Shown here in pieces: positions 1 through 6,439 of a DNA stretch of 8,794 nucleotides (position 1 is the stretch's first letter; each line of letters opens with the position of its first letter). The position numbers and the translations under genes were made by a program. Source of the stretch: Actinomycetales bacterium (GTDB lineage Bacteria > Actinomycetota > Actinomycetes > Actinomycetales > Cellulomonadaceae). Location: positions 1 to 8,794 of the forward strand of contig JAAZAC010000134.1 in assembly GCA_012514545.1 (NCBI GenBank), given 5' to 3'. Below the pieces are notes generated by a model. That model did no database searches. It had not been told where the DNA came from and was given only the letters and a program-made list of their open reading frames with translations.

Positions 1-948
1 CCCCTCGTCCCCGGCCTCTGGGCCGCCGACCCGTCCGCGCACGTCTTCGACGGCCGCCTCTACGTCCTCGTGTCGCACGACCAGGACGCCGGCCTGCCCT
101 TCGACGACGAGGGCGGCCACTTCGGCGGCATGGTGGACTACCACCTGCTCACCTGGGAGCCCCCGGACGGCCCGGCGACGGACCTCGGGTCGGTCCTGCA
201 CGTCGACGACGTCCCGTGGGCGGCGAGCCACATGTGGGCCCCGGACGTGACGACGGCGCACGGCCGCTACTACCTGTACTTCCCCGCCAAGGACCCCGAG
301 GGCCTGTTCCGGATCGGCGTCGCCGTCGCGGACGCGCCCGAGGGCCCGTACGTGGCCGAGCCCGAGCCCATCGCGGGCACCTACTCGATGGACCCGACGG
401 CCTTCCGCGACGCGGACGGGACGCACTACCTGCTGTGGGGCGGCCTGTGGGGCGGCCAGCTCCAGCGCTACCGCGACGACAGGTACGACCCGGCGCACGG
501 CCTGCCGGCGCCGGGCGAGCGCGCCCTGGGCCCGCGCATCGCGCGCCTGGAGCCCGGGATGACCGCGCTGGCCGAGCCGTCGCGCGAGGTCGTCATCCTC
601 GACGAGGCCGGCGCGCCGCTCGTCGAGGGCGACCCGCGCCGGTTCTTCGAGGGCGTGTGGCTGCACACGTACGACGGCCGCTACTACCTGTCGTGGTCGA
701 CGGGCGACAGCCACCTCATCTGCCACGCGATCGGGGACAGCCCGTACGGGCCGTTCACGTACGCGGGCGTGGTGCTCACGCCGGTCGTCGGGTGGACCAC
801 GCAGCACTCGATCGTCGAGGCGGGCGGGCGCTGGTGGTTCTTCTACCACGACGCCGTGGCGTCGGGCGGGGTGCACCACCTGCGCTCGGTGAAGGTCGCC
901 ACGCTCGAGTACGACGCCGAGGGCCGGATCGTCACGATCACGCCCTGA
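1..948 (+). CDS. GH43-family glycosidase (beta-xylosidase / alpha-arabinofuranosidase type), 5' end missing
   Basis: Open from the first base (315 codons) to TGA at 946-948; the true start lies upstream of the window. The GTG at 70 is internal, because the GH43 signature comes before it. Codons 8-12 read AADPS, and Asp10 is the expected general base of the five-bladed propeller. Further landmarks are the WAPDV blade motif (nt 235-249), SMDPTAF with the probable pKa-modulating Asp (nt 391-393), and FFEGVW with the probable general-acid Glu (nt 649-651). Repeated GRYYLYF/GRYYLSW strands and WWFFYHD fit the blades. All three catalytic carboxylates are present, so the enzyme is probably active, by inversion. 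The family releases xylose or arabinose from hemicellulose side chains or oligomers; the exact substrate cannot be read from sequence. Whether it is secreted is unknown, since the N-terminus is missing. It converges on the FKBP gene. Confidence 0.9.
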   Translation, partial: PLVPGLWAADPSAHVFDGRLYVLVSHDQDAGLPFDDEGGHFGGMVDYHLLTWEPPDGPATDLGSVLHVDDVPWAASHMWAPDVTTAHGRYYLYFPAKDPEGLFRIGVAVADAPEGPYVAEPEPIAGTYSMDPTAFRDADGTHYLLWGGLWGGQLQRYRDDRYDPAHGLPAPGERALGPRIARLEPGMTALAEPSREVVILDEAGAPLVEGDPRRFFEGVWLHTYDGRYYLSWSTGDSHLICHAIGDSPYGPFTYAGVVLTPVVGWTTQHSIVEAGGRWWFFYHDAVASGGVHHLRSVKVATLEYDAEGRIVTITP

Positions 949-959
949 CCCCCGGCGCG

Positions 960-981
960 GTCGGGCCCGGCCGGGCCCGAC
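960..981. terminator. Perfect 22-bp palindrome, likely bidirectional terminator
   Basis: The 22 bases read identically on both strands and can fold as a 9-bp stem (GTCGGGCCC / GGGCCCGAC) around a GGCC loop. They lie in the 48-nt gap between the convergent stops of the GH43 gene (948) and the FKBP gene (997). There is no U-tract, as is usual in high-GC actinobacteria. Position and symmetry suggest that one element stops transcription from both sides; termination itself is inferred. Confidence 0.72.
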
Positions 982-996
982 GGCGGCCCGGGCCGA

Positions 997-1404
997 CTAG
1001 CGGCGCCGGTGCGTGCCCCGCACGTCGACGACGAACACGAGCGTGTCCGTGCCGCCGATGCCGGCCTGCGGCATGCCGCGCGGGCCGTAGCCGAGGTGCG
1101 GCGGGATCGAGATGAGCACGCGGCTGCCGACGCTCGCGCCGACGAGCGCCTCGTCCCAGCCGCGGATCACCGCGCCGACGCCGATGGGGAACCGCACGGG
1201 CGCGCCGCGGTCGTAGGAGCTGTCGAAGATCCGACCGCCCCACACCTGGCCGAGGTAGTCGACCTCGATCTCGTCGCCCGCCTCGACGACGTCCCCCTCG
1301 CCGAGCACGAGCGGCTCGACCTCGAGCTCGCCGGAGGCGGGGGCGTCCGGGAACGTCAGCACGGGCTTGTCCCCGAAGGAACCGGTGGCGGTGGGCAGCG
1401 GCAT
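997..1404 (-). CDS. FKBP-type peptidyl-prolyl cis-trans isomerase (135 aa)
   Basis: A single FKBP domain that catalyses cis-trans isomerisation of Xaa-Pro bonds and assists protein folding. Most residues of the FKBP12 active-site pocket can be aligned: Tyr50 (VDYLG), Phe60-Asp61 (RIFDSS), Phe72, Val79-Ile80 and Trp83 (GAVIRGWDEAL), Tyr106 (LGYG) and Phe124 (LVFVVDV). The first 30 residues are a short lead-in with no signal peptide, lipobox or membrane helix, so the product is probably cytoplasmic. The ATG at 1404 is preceded by AGAGG seven bases upstream. The reading frame stays open far upstream, but that part is antisense to the hydrolase gene and has no FKBP character. The gene is convergent with GH43 and divergent from the hydrolase-TetR operon. 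I found no convincing promoter hexamers for it in 1405-1534. Actinobacteria often carry such a small FKBP as a housekeeping gene. Confidence 0.93.
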   Translation of the reverse strand: MPLPTATGSFGDKPVLTFPDAPASGELEVEPLVLGEGDVVEAGDEIEVDYLGQVWGGRIFDSSYDRGAPVRFPIGVGAVIRGWDEALVGASVGSRVLISIPPHLGYGPRGMPQAGIGGTDTLVFVVDVRGTHRRR

Positions 1405-1534
1405 GGCCGGACCTCTCGCTCGGCGGGTCGACGGGCGGGTGCCGCGTCGACGGCCCGCGACGCCGGCGCCGACAGACCGCCGTCCATCCTGCCCGCTCCC
1501 GGGCCGGAGCACGACCCCGGGGCGCCCGCACCCC

Positions 1535-1563
1535 TTGACGGCGTTGGCTAATACCCTTAGCTT
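1535..1563 (+). promoter_or_regulatory. Promoter of the hydrolase-TetR operon, probably leaderless
   Basis: TTGACG at 1535-1540 matches five of six bases of the -35 consensus. After a 17-base spacer comes TAGCTT at 1558-1563, a weak -10 of TAnnnT form. The ATG at 1570 starts six bases after the -10, just where transcription would begin, and 1555-1569 has no Shine-Dalgarno sequence. The gene is therefore probably read from a leaderless mRNA, which is common in actinobacteria. The AT content rises locally in 1541-1569. No transcript data are available. Confidence 0.62.
1547..1561. promoter_or_regulatory. Candidate TetR-family operator over the -10
   Basis: GCTAA (1547-1551) and TTAGC (1557-1561) form a perfect 5-bp inverted repeat around the spacer TACCC. 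The half-site centres are ten bases apart, one helical turn, which suits a dimeric helix-turn-helix protein. The right arm covers the -10 TAGCTT, so a bound repressor would block RNA polymerase. The TetR gene in this same operon is the obvious candidate. Its binding is inferred. Confidence 0.5.
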
Positions 1564-1569
1564 TCTGGC

Positions 1570-2379
1570 ATGACCCAGCACCTCGACCGCCCCGGCGGCC
1601 CCCTCGCCTACGACGTCGCCGGCGACGGCCCGCTCGTCGTCCTCGCCCCCGGCATGGGCGACCTGCGCGGCGTCTTCCGCGACGTCGTCGGGCCGCTGCG
1701 CGCCGCCGGCCACCGCGTCGCGACCGTCGACCTGCCCGGCCACGGCGACTCCGGCACGGGCTTCACGGCGCACGGCGTCCCGGCGATCGCGGAGCACCTC
1801 GCCGCGCTCGTCGAGCACCTCGGGGCGCCCGCCGCGCTCGTCGGCCACTCGGTCAGCGCGGGCGCCGCCGCCCTCGTCGCGGCCGAGCGGCCCGAGCTCG
1901 TCTCCTCCCTCGTCCTGCTCGACCCCCACCTGCCCCCCGACGACGGGGGCCGCGCCCCGCTCGCCGCCCGCCTCATGACGCAGGCGATCCGCCGCCCGCT
2001 CGGCGCCCCGCTCTGGGTCTCCTACTACCGCTCGCTCTACCGCGGCCGGCGCCCGGACTGGCTGCCCGAGCACGTCGGCGCGATCCGCGCGGCGATGCGC
2101 GGCGCCCACCTCGTCGCGTTCGGCCGCCTCGCCCGGGCCCTCGTCACCGCGCCCACCCCGCTGCCGCTCGACCGGGTCGCCGCGCCCACCCTCGTCGCGC
2201 ACGGCGCGCTCGACCCCGAGTTCGCCGACCCCGCGGCCGAGCTCGAGCGCGCGCTCGCCGCGCTGCCGCCCGGCGCCAAGGGGCTGCTCGTCCCCGACGC
2301 GGGCCACTACCCGCACGCCCAGCGGCCCGACGTCGTCGTGCCCGCCCTGCTCGCCCACCTCGCCCCCAGCCGTGCCTAG
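1570..2379 (+). CDS. Alpha/beta-fold hydrolase (269 aa), substrate unknown
   Basis: A cytoplasmic serine hydrolase of the alpha/beta-fold superfamily, probably an esterase or related enzyme. The triad is readable: nucleophile Ser94 in G-H-S-V-S (residues 92-96), acid Asp215 in HGALDPEF, and His246 in DAGHYPHA. The usual final Gly of the GxSxG elbow is Ser96, a small residue that the fold tolerates. APGMG (26-30) is the likely oxyanion-hole loop, and DLPGHGDS (54-61) is the common strand-4 turn. Residues about 125-200 form the cap, rich in Arg, Trp and Tyr. There is no signal peptide. The ATG is chosen because it lies at the predicted transcription start and the N-terminus fits the family. The stop overlaps the TetR start by eight bases, so the two are translationally coupled. 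The TetR ligand may be this enzyme's substrate or product. Haloperoxidase-like or lactonase activity cannot be excluded. Confidence 0.88.
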   Translation: MTQHLDRPGGPLAYDVAGDGPLVVLAPGMGDLRGVFRDVVGPLRAAGHRVATVDLPGHGDSGTGFTAHGVPAIAEHLAALVEHLGAPAALVGHSVSAGAAALVAAERPELVSSLVLLDPHLPPDDGGRAPLAARLMTQAIRRPLGAPLWVSYYRSLYRGRRPDWLPEHVGAIRAAMRGAHLVAFGRLARALVTAPTPLPLDRVAAPTLVAHGALDPEFADPAAELERALAALPPGAKGLLVPDAGHYPHAQRPDVVVPALLAHLAPSRA

Positions 2380-3007
2380 GGCGGGCCTGAACCGCGCGGC
2401 CGTCGTCGACCTCGCGCTCGCGGTCGTCGACGACGGCGAGTTCGAGGGCCTCACGCTCGCCGCGGTCGCCGGGCGGGCGGGCGTCGCCGTGCCGAGCCTG
2501 TACAAGCACGTCGCCGGCCTCGCCGACCTGCGCCGCGAGGTCGCGCTGCGCGCCGTGGCGGAGCTCGTCGCCCGCCTGCGCGAGGCCACGGAGGGGCGCC
2601 GCGGCGCGGACGCGGTCACCGCGGTCGCGCACGCCGTGCGGGGCTACGCCGCGGAGCGGCCGGGCCGCTACGCGGCGGTGCAGGCCGCGCCCGCGCTCGG
2701 CGACGACCCGCAGGGCCGGCTGGGCGCCGTCTCCGCCGAGGCCGTGGACGTCATCGCGGACGCGCTGCGCGCGGCGGGCGTCGCGGGGTCCGGCGACGAC
2801 GTCGTGCACGTCGTGCGCGTCGTGCGCGCCGCCGTGCACGGCTTCGTCGACCTCGAGCGGCGCGGCGGCTTCGGGCTCCCCCAGGACCGCGACGCGAGCT
2901 TCGCCCGGCTCGTCGACGTGCTCGTCGCCGGCCTGCCGATCACCGCTCCGCGAGCCACGCGAGCTGCCGCGCCTCCTGGTGGGCCTGGCCGCCCTCGTGG
3001 TCGTTGA
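2372..3007 (+). CDS. TetR/AcrR-family transcriptional regulator with WHG-type C-terminal domain (211 aa)
   Basis: The N-terminal helix-turn-helix spans about residues 27-47, with LTLAAVAGRAGVAV leading into the recognition helix PSLYKHV and its typical Tyr44. The C-terminal half is a helical ligand-binding and dimer domain. RAAVHGFVDLERRGGF (152-167) resembles the WHG motif of the TetR_C_33 class. The GTG at 2372 overlaps the hydrolase stop by eight bases and has no clear Shine-Dalgarno sequence, so translation probably depends on the upstream gene. The likely role is a local repressor of the hydrolase operon through the inverted repeat at 1547-1561; the effector is unknown. The recognisable fold ends near residue 188. 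The last 22 residues, rich in Ala, Pro, Gly and Arg, are encoded in the 68 bp antisense to the esterase gene and look like an incidental extension. Confidence 0.87.
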   Translation: MPRAGLNRAAVVDLALAVVDDGEFEGLTLAAVAGRAGVAVPSLYKHVAGLADLRREVALRAVAELVARLREATEGRRGADAVTAVAHAVRGYAAERPGRYAAVQAAPALGDDPQGRLGAVSAEAVDVIADALRAAGVAGSGDDVVHVVRVVRAAVHGFVDLERRGGFGLPQDRDASFARLVDVLVAGLPITAPRATRAAAPPGGPGRPRGR

Positions 3008-3929
3008 ACGCGTACTCGACGACCTCCACGGCCGGGCGCGCCACGCCGTCGGGCAGGGCCGTCCCGTAGTGGTTGACCGCCGCGTACACGGTCGACGGCG
3101 GGCAGGTCATGTCCATGAGGGCGACGGAGACGAGCGCCGGCGCGGACGCGCGCCGCGCGAAGTTCACCGCGTCGACGTAGGACAGGGTGCGGAAGACCCG
3201 GTCGACCTCGTCGCGGTGCACGGCGAGGTAGCCCGCGACCTCGCGGTACGGGTCCGTCGGGGCGATCTCGACGCCGCGCCGGATGTGGCAGAGGAACGGC
3301 ACGTCGGCCATGACGCCGGCGAGATCGGGCACGAGGCCCGCCACCGCGAGCGCGATGCCGCCGCCCTGGCTGATCCCCGTGACGACCACGCGCGCCGGGT
3401 CGACCCCGGGCAGCGCGCGCACCGCCTCCACGGCCCGCACGCCGTCGGTGAACAGCCGCCGGTAGTAGTGGTCGTGCGGGTCGTCGATGCCGCGCGTCAT
3501 CGAGCCGGGCCGCGCCGCCGCGTGGCCCACCGGGTCGGCGGTCGCGCCGCCGCTGCCCCAGGTGCCGCCCTGGCCGCGGGTGTCCATGACGAGCGACGCG
3601 TAGCCCGCACTCGCCCAGAGCAGGTGCTCGTGCGGCAGCCCGCGGCCGCCCCCGTAGCCGATGTACTGCACGACGGCGGGCAGGTCACCCGCCTCCCCCG
3701 CCGGCCGGACGTACCACGCCTTGATCGGGTGCCCGCCGAAGCCGGCGAACGTCACGTCCTGGACCTCGACGGTGCGCAGCCGGGCGTCGGCCGGGCGGGC
3801 GTCGAGCGCGAGCGGGTGCGCGCGGGTCTCGTCGAGCGTGCGGGCCCAGAACGCGTCGAAGTCCTCGGGCTCGTCCACGCGCGGCGCGTAGGTCCGCAGC
3901 TCGGTGACGGGCAGGTCGTACAGCGGCAC
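2940..3929 (-). CDS. CE7-family acetyl-xylan esterase / cephalosporin-C deacetylase (329 aa)
   Basis: An alpha/beta-hydrolase esterase that removes acetyl groups from xylo-oligosaccharides and often from cephalosporin C. The full CE7 signature is present: RGQ at 118-120, GISQG at 185-189 with nucleophile Ser187, acid Asp273 in LMDMTCPPST, and His311 in the HE motif (HEGG). Tyr92 in YIGYGGG matches the oxyanion-hole tyrosine. Length and spacing agree with the cytoplasmic hexameric members such as Thermotoga TM0077. No signal peptide is present, so it probably deacetylates imported oligosaccharides inside the cell. The GTG start at 3929 is set by a strong GAGGAGG about four bases upstream. The gene lies 91 nt after cbs on the same strand, but the gap holds possible regulatory repeats, so co-transcription is uncertain. 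Its 3' end overlaps the convergent TetR gene. The conserved HE motif falls just before the overlap. Confidence 0.94.
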   Translation of the reverse strand: MPLYDLPVTELRTYAPRVDEPEDFDAFWARTLDETRAHPLALDARPADARLRTVEVQDVTFAGFGGHPIKAWYVRPAGEAGDLPAVVQYIGYGGGRGLPHEHLLWASAGYASLVMDTRGQGGTWGSGGATADPVGHAAARPGSMTRGIDDPHDHYYRRLFTDGVRAVEAVRALPGVDPARVVVTGISQGGGIALAVAGLVPDLAGVMADVPFLCHIRRGVEIAPTDPYREVAGYLAVHRDEVDRVFRTLSYVDAVNFARRASAPALVSVALMDMTCPPSTVYAAVNHYGTALPDGVARPAVEVVEYAFNDHEGGQAHQEARQLAWLAER

Positions 3930-3940
3930 CGGTCCTCCTC

Positions 3941-3981
3941 GCGGGCGCGCCCGCCTCGGCGGCGGGTCGTATCGCTTCGAT
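3941..3981 (-). promoter_or_regulatory. Candidate operator and leader hairpins upstream of the CE7 esterase
   Basis: ATCG-CTT-CGAT at 3971-3981 is an inverted repeat of the size used by LacI-type sugar regulators. Next to it, 3950-3966 can fold as CCCGCC / GGCGGG around a five-base loop. The overlapping 14-bp palindrome 3941-3954 (GCGGGCGCGCCCGC) abuts the ribosome binding site. The two folds share bases and exclude each other. No convincing -35/-10 pair is visible. High GC content makes chance hairpins likely, so this is tentative. Confidence 0.3.
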
Positions 3982-4020
3982 CCGCGGACGATCCTGCCAC
4001 CGCCCCGCGCCCCGCGGCGA

Positions 4021-5427
4021 TCAGCGCGCCAGGAAGCCCAGCAGGTCGTGCCGTGTCACGACGCCGACCGGCTCGCCGTCGGCCACCACGAGCAGCGCGT
4101 CGGCGTGCTCCAGTGCCGCCCGCGCCGCCTCGACGTCCTCCCCGATCCCGATGAGCGGCAGCGGCGGCGACATGTGGCGGCCCACCGGGTCGGCGAGCCC
4201 CGCGCGGCCGGTGAAGATCGCCTCGAGCAGCGCGCGCTCGCTCACCGAGCCCGCCACCTCGCCCGCCTTCACCGGCGGCTCCGCCTTGACCACCGGCAGC
4301 TGCGAGACGCCGTACTCCCGCAGGATCTCCACGACGTCGCGCACGGTGTCCGTGGGGTGCGCGTGCACGAGCGCGGGCAGCGCCCCCGACTTCGCCCGCA
4401 GCACGTCGCCGACCAGGGCCCGCGCGTCGTCGTGCAGGAACCCGTACGAGCGCATCCACGCGTCGGAGAAGACCTTCGACAGGTAGCCGCGCCCGCCGTC
4501 GGGCAGGATCACCACGACGACGGCGCGCTCCGCCGCCGCCGGGTCCTCCTCCTCGAGCCGGCGCGCCACGCGCAGCGCGGCCGCCACGGCCATGCCCGAC
4601 GAGCCGCCGACGAGCAGCGCCTCCTCGCGCGCGAGCCGCCGCGTCATCTCGAAGGACTCCGCGTCCGAGACCGCGACGATCTCGTCCGGCACGGCCGGGT
4701 CGTAGGCGCGCGGCCAGAAGTCCTCGCCCACCCCCTCGACGAGGTACGGGCGCCCCTCCCCACCGGAGTAGACCGAGCCCGCGGGGTCCGCGCCGACGAC
4801 GCGCACGGGGCCGCCGTCGGACGCCGGCCGGCCGGCGCTGACCTCCTTGAGGTACCGGCCGGCCCCCGTGATCGTCCCGCCCGTGCCGATGCCCGCGACG
4901 AGGTGCGTGACGCGGCCGTCGGTGTCCGCCCAGATCTCCGGGCCGGTCGTCGCGTAGTGGCTCGCAGGGCCCGCCGGGTTGGCGTACTGGTCCGGCTTCC
5001 ACGCCCCGGGCGTCTCGCGGACCAGGCGGTCGGACACCGAGTAGTACGAGTCCGGGTGGTCGGGCGGGACCGCCGTCGGCGTGACGACGACCTCGGCGCC
5101 GTACGCCCGCAGCACGTCGATCTTGTCCTGGGAGACCTTGTCCGGGCAGACGAAGATGCAGCGGTAGCCCCGGCGCTGGGCGACGAGCGCGAGGCCGACG
5201 CCCGTGTTCCCGCTCGTCGGCTCGACGATGACCCCGCCGGGGCGCAGGTCGCCGCGCTCCTCCGCCTCGGTGACCATGCGCAGCGCGATGCGGTCCTTCA
5301 CCGAGCCGCCGGGGTTGAGGTACTCGACCTTGGCCAGGACCGTCGCCCGCAGCCCCTGCGTCACGCGGCCCAGCCGGACGAGCGGGGTGCCGCCCACGAC
5401 GTCGGAGATGTGCTCGGCGAAGCGCAC
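4021..5427 (-). CDS. cbs: Cystathionine beta-synthase with C-terminal CBS pair (468 aa)
   Basis: A PLP-dependent enzyme that condenses serine with homocysteine to cystathionine, the first step of reverse transsulfuration in the cytoplasm. The fold-type II core covers residues 1 to about 325. It has the PLP lysine Lys44 in NPGGSVKDR, the substrate-binding loop TSGNTG (71-76), the phosphate-binding loop GTGGT (181-185) and GGSSG (274-278) near the pyridine ring. Two CBS motifs follow (about 338-395 and 415-466) and form a Bateman module, a possible regulatory site. There is no N-terminal haem domain, unlike the human enzyme. From memory it closely resembles mycobacterial Cbs (Rv1077) along its whole length, including GAWKPDQYANP and LPDGGRGYLSK, which favours Cbs over plain cysteine synthase. 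The GTG start at 5427 has GAGAGGAG just upstream. A cystathionine gamma-lyase or gamma-synthase gene, often nearby in relatives, is absent here. Confidence 0.95.
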   Translation of the reverse strand: MRFAEHISDVVGGTPLVRLGRVTQGLRATVLAKVEYLNPGGSVKDRIALRMVTEAEERGDLRPGGVIVEPTSGNTGVGLALVAQRRGYRCIFVCPDKVSQDKIDVLRAYGAEVVVTPTAVPPDHPDSYYSVSDRLVRETPGAWKPDQYANPAGPASHYATTGPEIWADTDGRVTHLVAGIGTGGTITGAGRYLKEVSAGRPASDGGPVRVVGADPAGSVYSGGEGRPYLVEGVGEDFWPRAYDPAVPDEIVAVSDAESFEMTRRLAREEALLVGGSSGMAVAAALRVARRLEEEDPAAAERAVVVVILPDGGRGYLSKVFSDAWMRSYGFLHDDARALVGDVLRAKSGALPALVHAHPTDTVRDVVEILREYGVSQLPVVKAEPPVKAGEVAGSVSERALLEAIFTGRAGLADPVGRHMSPPLPLIGIGEDVEAARAALEHADALLVVADGEPVGVVTRHDLLGFLAR

Positions 5428-5458
5428 GGGTGCTCCTCTCGGGCGGGCCCGCGACGCG

Positions 5459-5493
5459 CGACCGCCCGGGGCCGTGGGGCGCCCGGGCGGTCG
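5459..5493 (-). terminator. Strong hairpin after the BI-1-family gene
   Basis: CGACCGCCCGGG (5459-5470) pairs perfectly with CCCGGGCGGTCG (5482-5493), a 12-bp stem. The 11-base loop can add a short GCC/GGC inner stem. It begins 18 bases after the BI-1 stop codon on the minus strand and has no U-tract. It lies only 31 bases before the cbs GTG, so it could also act as an attenuator for readthrough into cbs. Confidence 0.72.
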
Positions 5494-5511
5494 GTCGAGG
5501 CCCTCGCGGGG

Positions 5512-6396
5512 TCAGTTGCGGTTGAAGATCGCCAGCAGGCGCAGGATCTCGAGGTACAGCCAGACGAGCGTGACGACGAGCCCGAACGCGGCCGTCCACG
5601 CGTACCGCGCCGGCACGCCCTGGCGCACGCCCCGCTGGATCGCGTCGAAGTCCACGATGAGCGAGGCCGCGGCCAGGCCCACCGCGACGAGCCCGACGAG
5701 CACGCCGATCGGGCCGTTGCGCAGCGGGCCGAAGCCCTCGCTCGCGAGGAAGAACGACAGCACGAAGTTCAGCAGCGAGAACGCCAGGTAGCCGACGAGG
5801 GCCACGAGGAGCCACCGCGTGAACTTCGGGGTGACGCGGACGCGCCCGCTGCGGAAGAGGACGAGCGCCGCGCCGAAGGTCGCGAACGTGCCGAGGATCG
5901 CCTGCAGGACGATCGGCTCGGCCGTGCCCGTCGCGCCGTCGATCGTCATCGACTGGAAGGCGAGGCTCACGCCGCCGAGGAACACGCCCTGGGCCACCGT
6001 GTACGCCACGATGAGCGCCGGGCTGGGCTCCCGCCGGAACGCGTTGACCAGGCCGAGGACGAGGCCGACGAGCGCGCCGAGGAGCCACAGGCCGGGCATC
6101 CGGGGCGCGAACGTCCAGCTCGCTGCGGCGACGACGACGAGCAGGAGCAGGAGCCCGCCCGTCTTGACGATGACGTCGTCGTAGGTCAGCCGGCCCGTGT
6201 CCCGCGTGGTCGCGGCGGGCGCGGAGTACATCTGCTCGAGGGCGCCCGCGTCGGCCGCGACCGTGCCCGCGGTGCCCGCCGTGCCGTACGCGGGGCCGTA
6301 CGGGGTGCCGTACGGGCCGGCCTGGGGCGCGGTGCCGGCGGCGCCGCGCCGGCGCTCGCCGAAGATCGGGCTGCTGGAGAAGACGGGGTTGCTCAC
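5512..6396 (-). CDS. Bax inhibitor-1/YccA-family membrane protein (294 aa)
   Basis: An integral membrane protein of the BI-1 (TMBIM) superfamily, Bax1-I type. Bacterial relatives such as YetJ are pH-sensitive calcium-leak channels; the role in actinobacteria is not settled. Seven hydrophobic helices lie at about residues 79-97, 101-120, 126-148, 161-181, 194-216, 229-248 and 266-290. Acidic residues follow helix 6 (IVDFDAI) and lie in helix 7 (LYLEILRL), where the family has its ion-sensing carboxylates. The first 75 residues are a soluble, Gly/Tyr/Pro/Ala-rich tail with GPYGTPYGPAYG. I chose the GTG at 6396, giving VSNPVFSSSPIF, because AGGAGG lies four bases upstream and actinobacterial members begin with a similar SNPVF sequence. 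The frame stays open to an ATG at 6450, but that would lie upstream of the predicted -10. Hairpins on both sides indicate its own transcription unit. Confidence 0.9.
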   Translation of the reverse strand: MSNPVFSSSPIFGERRRGAAGTAPQAGPYGTPYGPAYGTAGTAGTVAADAGALEQMYSAPAATTRDTGRLTYDDVIVKTGGLLLLLVVVAAASWTFAPRMPGLWLLGALVGLVLGLVNAFRREPSPALIVAYTVAQGVFLGGVSLAFQSMTIDGATGTAEPIVLQAILGTFATFGAALVLFRSGRVRVTPKFTRWLLVALVGYLAFSLLNFVLSFFLASEGFGPLRNGPIGVLVGLVAVGLAAASLIVDFDAIQRGVRQGVPARYAWTAAFGLVVTLVWLYLEILRLLAIFNRN

Positions 6397-6400
6397 AGTG

Positions 6401-6406
6401 CCTCCT
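6401..6406 (-). promoter_or_regulatory. Ribosome binding site fixing the BI-1 start
   Basis: A perfect AGGAGG on the minus strand, four bases (CACT) before the GTG at 6396. It supports this start over the in-frame ATG codons at 6450 and 6441, which have no such site. Confidence 0.8.
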
Positions 6407-6439
6407 GACGCGCCGCGCGCTGCGGCGATGCGTTCGGAC

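Noticed and set aside
70..72. GTG as the start of the GH43 gene
   Set aside because: The frame is open to position 1, and the catalytic Asp motif lies at codons 8-12, upstream of this GTG.
1427..1451. Two GTCGAC copies 19 bases apart upstream of FKBP, considered as an operator
   Set aside because: GTCGAC is frequent by chance in DNA of this composition, and no promoter hexamers lie next to the copies.
1549..1554. TAATAC as the -10 of the hydrolase operon
   Set aside because: No -35 lies at the right distance upstream, whereas TAGCTT is exactly 17 bases from TTGACG.
1405..2619. Minus-strand frame extending FKBP upstream to 540 codons
   Set aside because: The extra part is antisense to the hydrolase and TetR genes and low in complexity. 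FKBP homology and the AGAGG site fix the start at 1404.
3752..6088. Long minus-strand open frame of 778 codons
   Set aside because: It overlaps cbs, the BI-1 gene and the esterase gene in another frame. It is dominated by Arg, Ala, Gly and Pro, as expected from GC-rich shadow frames, and has no family motif.
3904..6408. Long plus-strand open frame of 834 codons
   Set aside because: Antisense to cbs and BI-1, both of which have complete motifs and ribosome binding sites. The translation is rich in Arg, Asp, Val and His without domain character.
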